Source: an uncultured Eubacteriales bacterium
GTDB taxonomy: Bacteria; Bacillota; Clostridia; Oscillospirales; Oscillospiraceae
Assembly: GCA_905205195.1 (NCBI GenBank)
Contig: CAJLCS010000031.1
Coordinates: 1-22,700, forward strand
Reading direction: 5' to 3'
DNA: 22,700 nucleotides
Below the pieces are notes generated by a model, which did no database searches, was not told the origin of the DNA, and was given only the letters and a program-made list of their open reading frames with translations. Positions 20,494 to 22,700 of this stretch are shown here, in pieces. A program made the position numbers and the translations under genes. Within the stretch, counting starts at the first letter, position 1, and each line of letters starts with the position of its first letter.

Positions 20494-22700
20494 ATGGATT
20501 ACAAGAAAACAATCATCACCCCGAAAACCGACTTTCCCATGAAGGCCGGTCTGCCCAACCGTGAACCGGGAATGCTGGAAAGCTGGAACAAGATGGACCT
20601 GTACCACGCCCTGCTGGAGAAGAACAAGGATCTTCCCCGGTTCGTGCTCCACGACGGCCCCCCCTTCTCCAACGGCGACATTCACATGGGCCACGCCCTG
20701 AATAAAACGCTGAAGGACTTCATCGTCCGCAGCCACGCCATGATGGGCTATTACACCCCCTATGTCCCCGGCTGGGACAACCACGGTATGCCTATCGAGT
20801 CCGCCATCATCAAGAAAAACAAGCTCAACCGGAAGGCCATGCCGGTACCCGAATTCCGGAAGGCCTGCGAGGAGTTTGCCGAAACCTATATCCAGCGTCA
20901 GATGACCGGCTTCCGCCGTCTGGGCGTGGTGGGCGACTGGGAGCACCCCTACCGGACCATGGACAAGCATTTCGAGGCCCAGGAAGTGAAGGTCTTCGGC
21001 GATATGTTCCGCAAGGGCTACATCTACAAGGGCCTGAAGCCCGTGTACTGGTGCCCCAAGGACGAAACCGCCCTGGCCGAAGCAGAAATCGAGTATCAGG
21101 ACGATCCCTGCACCTCCGTCTATGTGAAGTTCCCCATGCAGGACGATCTGGGCAAGCTGTCCGGCTTTGATCTTTCCAAAACCTTCTTCGTCATCTGGAC
21201 CACCACCATCTGGACCCTCCCCGGCAACATGGCCATCTGCCTGCATCCCCGGGACAGCTATGTGCTGGTGAAGGCCGACAACGGCGAGACCTACATCATG
21301 GCCGAGGCCCTGATGGACAAGGTCATGCACATCGGCGGCTTTGACCACTACGAGGTGCTGGCCGCCTTCCCCGGCAGCTTCTTTGAAAATATGCTGGCCA
21401 AGCATCCCTTCCTGGACAAGACCTCCCGTCTGGTCAACGCCGAGTACGTCACCATGGACTCCGGTACCGGCTGCGTCCACACCGCCCCCGGCTTCGGCGC
21501 CGACGACTACCAGACCTGTATGCGCTACGGCATGGATCTGATCGTCCCCGTGGACGACCGGGGCCGCCACACCGAATATGCCGGAAAATACGCCGGCATG
21601 ACCACGGCAGAATCCAACCCGGTGATTCTGGAGGACATGAAGCAGAGCGGCGTGCTCTTCGCTTCCGAGGAAATAGTCCACTCCTATCCCCACTGCTGGC
21701 GCTGCAAGAGCCCCATCATCTTCCGGGCCACGCCTCAGTGGTTCTGCTCCGTCGATTCCTTCAAGGACGAAGCCGTCGCCGCCTGTGACGACGTGCAGTG
21801 GTACCCCGCCTGGGGCAAGGACCGGATGATCAGCATGATCCGGGAGCGGGCCGACTGGTGCATCTCCCGTCAGCGCCGCTGGGGTCTGCCCATCCCCGTG
21901 TTCTACTGCAAGGACTGCGGCAAGCCCGTCTGCACCCCGGAGACCATCGACCATATCTCCGCCCTGTTTGACGAATACGGCTCCAACGTCTGGTTTGAAA
22001 AGGACGCCATGGACCTGATTCCCGGCGGCCTGTCCTGCCCCCACTGCGGCGGCAAGACCTTTGAAAAGGAAACCGATACACTGGACGGCTGGTTCGATTC
22101 CGGCTCCACCCATTACGCCTCCCTGTACCACCGGACGCCGGAACTTTGGCCTGCGGACGTGTATCTGGAGGGTGCCGATCAGTACCGCGGCTGGTTCCAG
22201 TCCTCCCTGCTGACCTCCGTCGGCGCGCTGGGCAAGGGTGCCCCCTTCCGTCAGGTGCTGACCCACGGCTGGACCGTAGACGGCCAGGGCCGGGCCATGC
22301 ACAAGAGTCTGGGCAACGGCATGGATCCCAATGAACTGATCAAGGAATACGGTGCCGACATCGTCCGCCTGTGGGCCGGTTCCTCCGACTATCACGCCGA
22401 CGTGCGCTGCTCCAAGGAAATCTTCAAGCAGCTGAGCCAGAACTATCTGAAATTCCGCAACACCGCCCGCTACTGCCTGGCCAATCTGGACGGCTTTGAT
22501 CCCAACGCGCTGGTGCCCGCCGATCAGCTGGAGGAGCTGGACCGCTGGGTGCTGACCCGGATGAACAGCCTTGTGAAGCAGTGCCGGGAGGCCTACGACA
22601 AGTACGAATTCCATGTGGTGTCCCACGCCATCAACGATTTCTGCGTGGTGGAGCTGTCCAGCTTCTATCTGGACATCATCAAGGACCGGCTGTACTGCGA
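20494..22700 (+). CDS. ileS: Isoleucyl-tRNA synthetase (3' end outside window)
   Basis: 735 codons are visible and no stop is reached. Class I synthetase: the HIGH-type motif is HMGH (64-67) and the KMSKS-type motif is AMHKS (601-605), which keeps the second lysine. WTTTIWTLPGN and the editing (CP1) domain with GTGCVHTAPGFGADD are present. HCWRCK, ATPQWFCSV, DWCISRQRRWG and LEGADQYRGWFQSS confirm IleRS. It charges tRNA-Ile in the cytoplasm and edits Val-tRNA-Ile. GGAGG (20481-20485) precedes the ATG. Expression is governed by the T-box directly upstream. A complete IleRS is usually 900-1050 residues, so roughly the last quarter to third (anticodon-binding domain) is missing. Confidence 0.98.
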   Translation, partial: MDYKKTIITPKTDFPMKAGLPNREPGMLESWNKMDLYHALLEKNKDLPRFVLHDGPPFSNGDIHMGHALNKTLKDFIVRSHAMMGYYTPYVPGWDNHGMPIESAIIKKNKLNRKAMPVPEFRKACEEFAETYIQRQMTGFRRLGVVGDWEHPYRTMDKHFEAQEVKVFGDMFRKGYIYKGLKPVYWCPKDETALAEAEIEYQDDPCTSVYVKFPMQDDLGKLSGFDLSKTFFVIWTTTIWTLPGNMAICLHPRDSYVLVKADNGETYIMAEALMDKVMHIGGFDHYEVLAAFPGSFFENMLAKHPFLDKTSRLVNAEYVTMDSGTGCVHTAPGFGADDYQTCMRYGMDLIVPVDDRGRHTEYAGKYAGMTTAESNPVILEDMKQSGVLFASEEIVHSYPHCWRCKSPIIFRATPQWFCSVDSFKDEAVAACDDVQWYPAWGKDRMISMIRERADWCISRQRRWGLPIPVFYCKDCGKPVCTPETIDHISALFDEYGSNVWFEKDAMDLIPGGLSCPHCGGKTFEKETDTLDGWFDSGSTHYASLYHRTPELWPADVYLEGADQYRGWFQSSLLTSVGALGKGAPFRQVLTHGWTVDGQGRAMHKSLGNGMDPNELIKEYGADIVRLWAGSSDYHADVRCSKEIFKQLSQNYLKFRNTARYCLANLDGFDPNALVPADQLEELDRWVLTRMNSLVKQCREAYDKYEFHVVSHAINDFCVVELSSFYLDIIKDRLYC

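Noticed and set aside
20410..22626. Long open frame antisense to ileS, running into the T-box terminator
   Set aside because: Shadow frame; ileS and its T-box are well supported on the plus strand.

Overview
The window looks like the chromosome of a GC-rich member of the Clostridia, most likely the Oscillospirales (Oscillospiraceae/Ruminococcaceae group). This rests on strong AGGAGG-type ribosome binding sites, TTG starts, a T-box in front of ileS, and two gene orders typical of Firmicutes: mutS-mutL-miaA-hfq and sepF-divIVA-ileS. The genus cannot be named from sequence reading alone. No prophage, transposase, CRISPR array, tRNA or rRNA was seen.

Region 1 (1-3025) holds an AraC-family regulator divergent from a cytosolic GH2 glycosidase. 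Related palindromic repeat elements sit on either side in inverted orientation. Each lies just before an intrinsic terminator that ends transcription coming from outside the pair. Region 2 (3032-4734) is a biotin module: bioY (biotin uptake) and birA (biotin ligase/repressor) diverge from a 138-bp gap. That gap carries two BirA-type operators with identical 16-nt spacing, superimposed on near-consensus promoters.

Region 3 (4755-10140) is accessory sugar metabolism: two Gfo/Idh/MocA oxidoreductases in a minus-strand operon, two further AraC regulators meeting tail to tail, and a divergent GH10-like glycoside hydrolase. The GH10 keeps both catalytic glutamates but has lost several classical xylan-binding residues. 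With the GH2 gene, this suggests intracellular processing of imported glycosides. No transporter is present in the window, so the substrate is unknown.

Region 4 (10185-18183) is a housekeeping operon from one extended -10 promoter: miaB, mutS, a CPBP intramembrane protease, mutL, miaA and hfq. It joins both steps of ms2i6A37 tRNA modification, mismatch repair and the RNA chaperone Hfq. A weak hairpin follows hfq. Region 5 (18202-22700) is yggS, sepF and divIVA (cell division and polar growth), then ileS under T-box control and cut off by the window end. A near-consensus promoter lies inside yggS and probably drives sepF-divIVA.

The most novel-looking items are the paired structured repeat with compensatory base changes, the divergent GH10 active site, and the overlapping BirA operator/promoter layout. 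I see no clear evidence of a wholly new multi-gene system.
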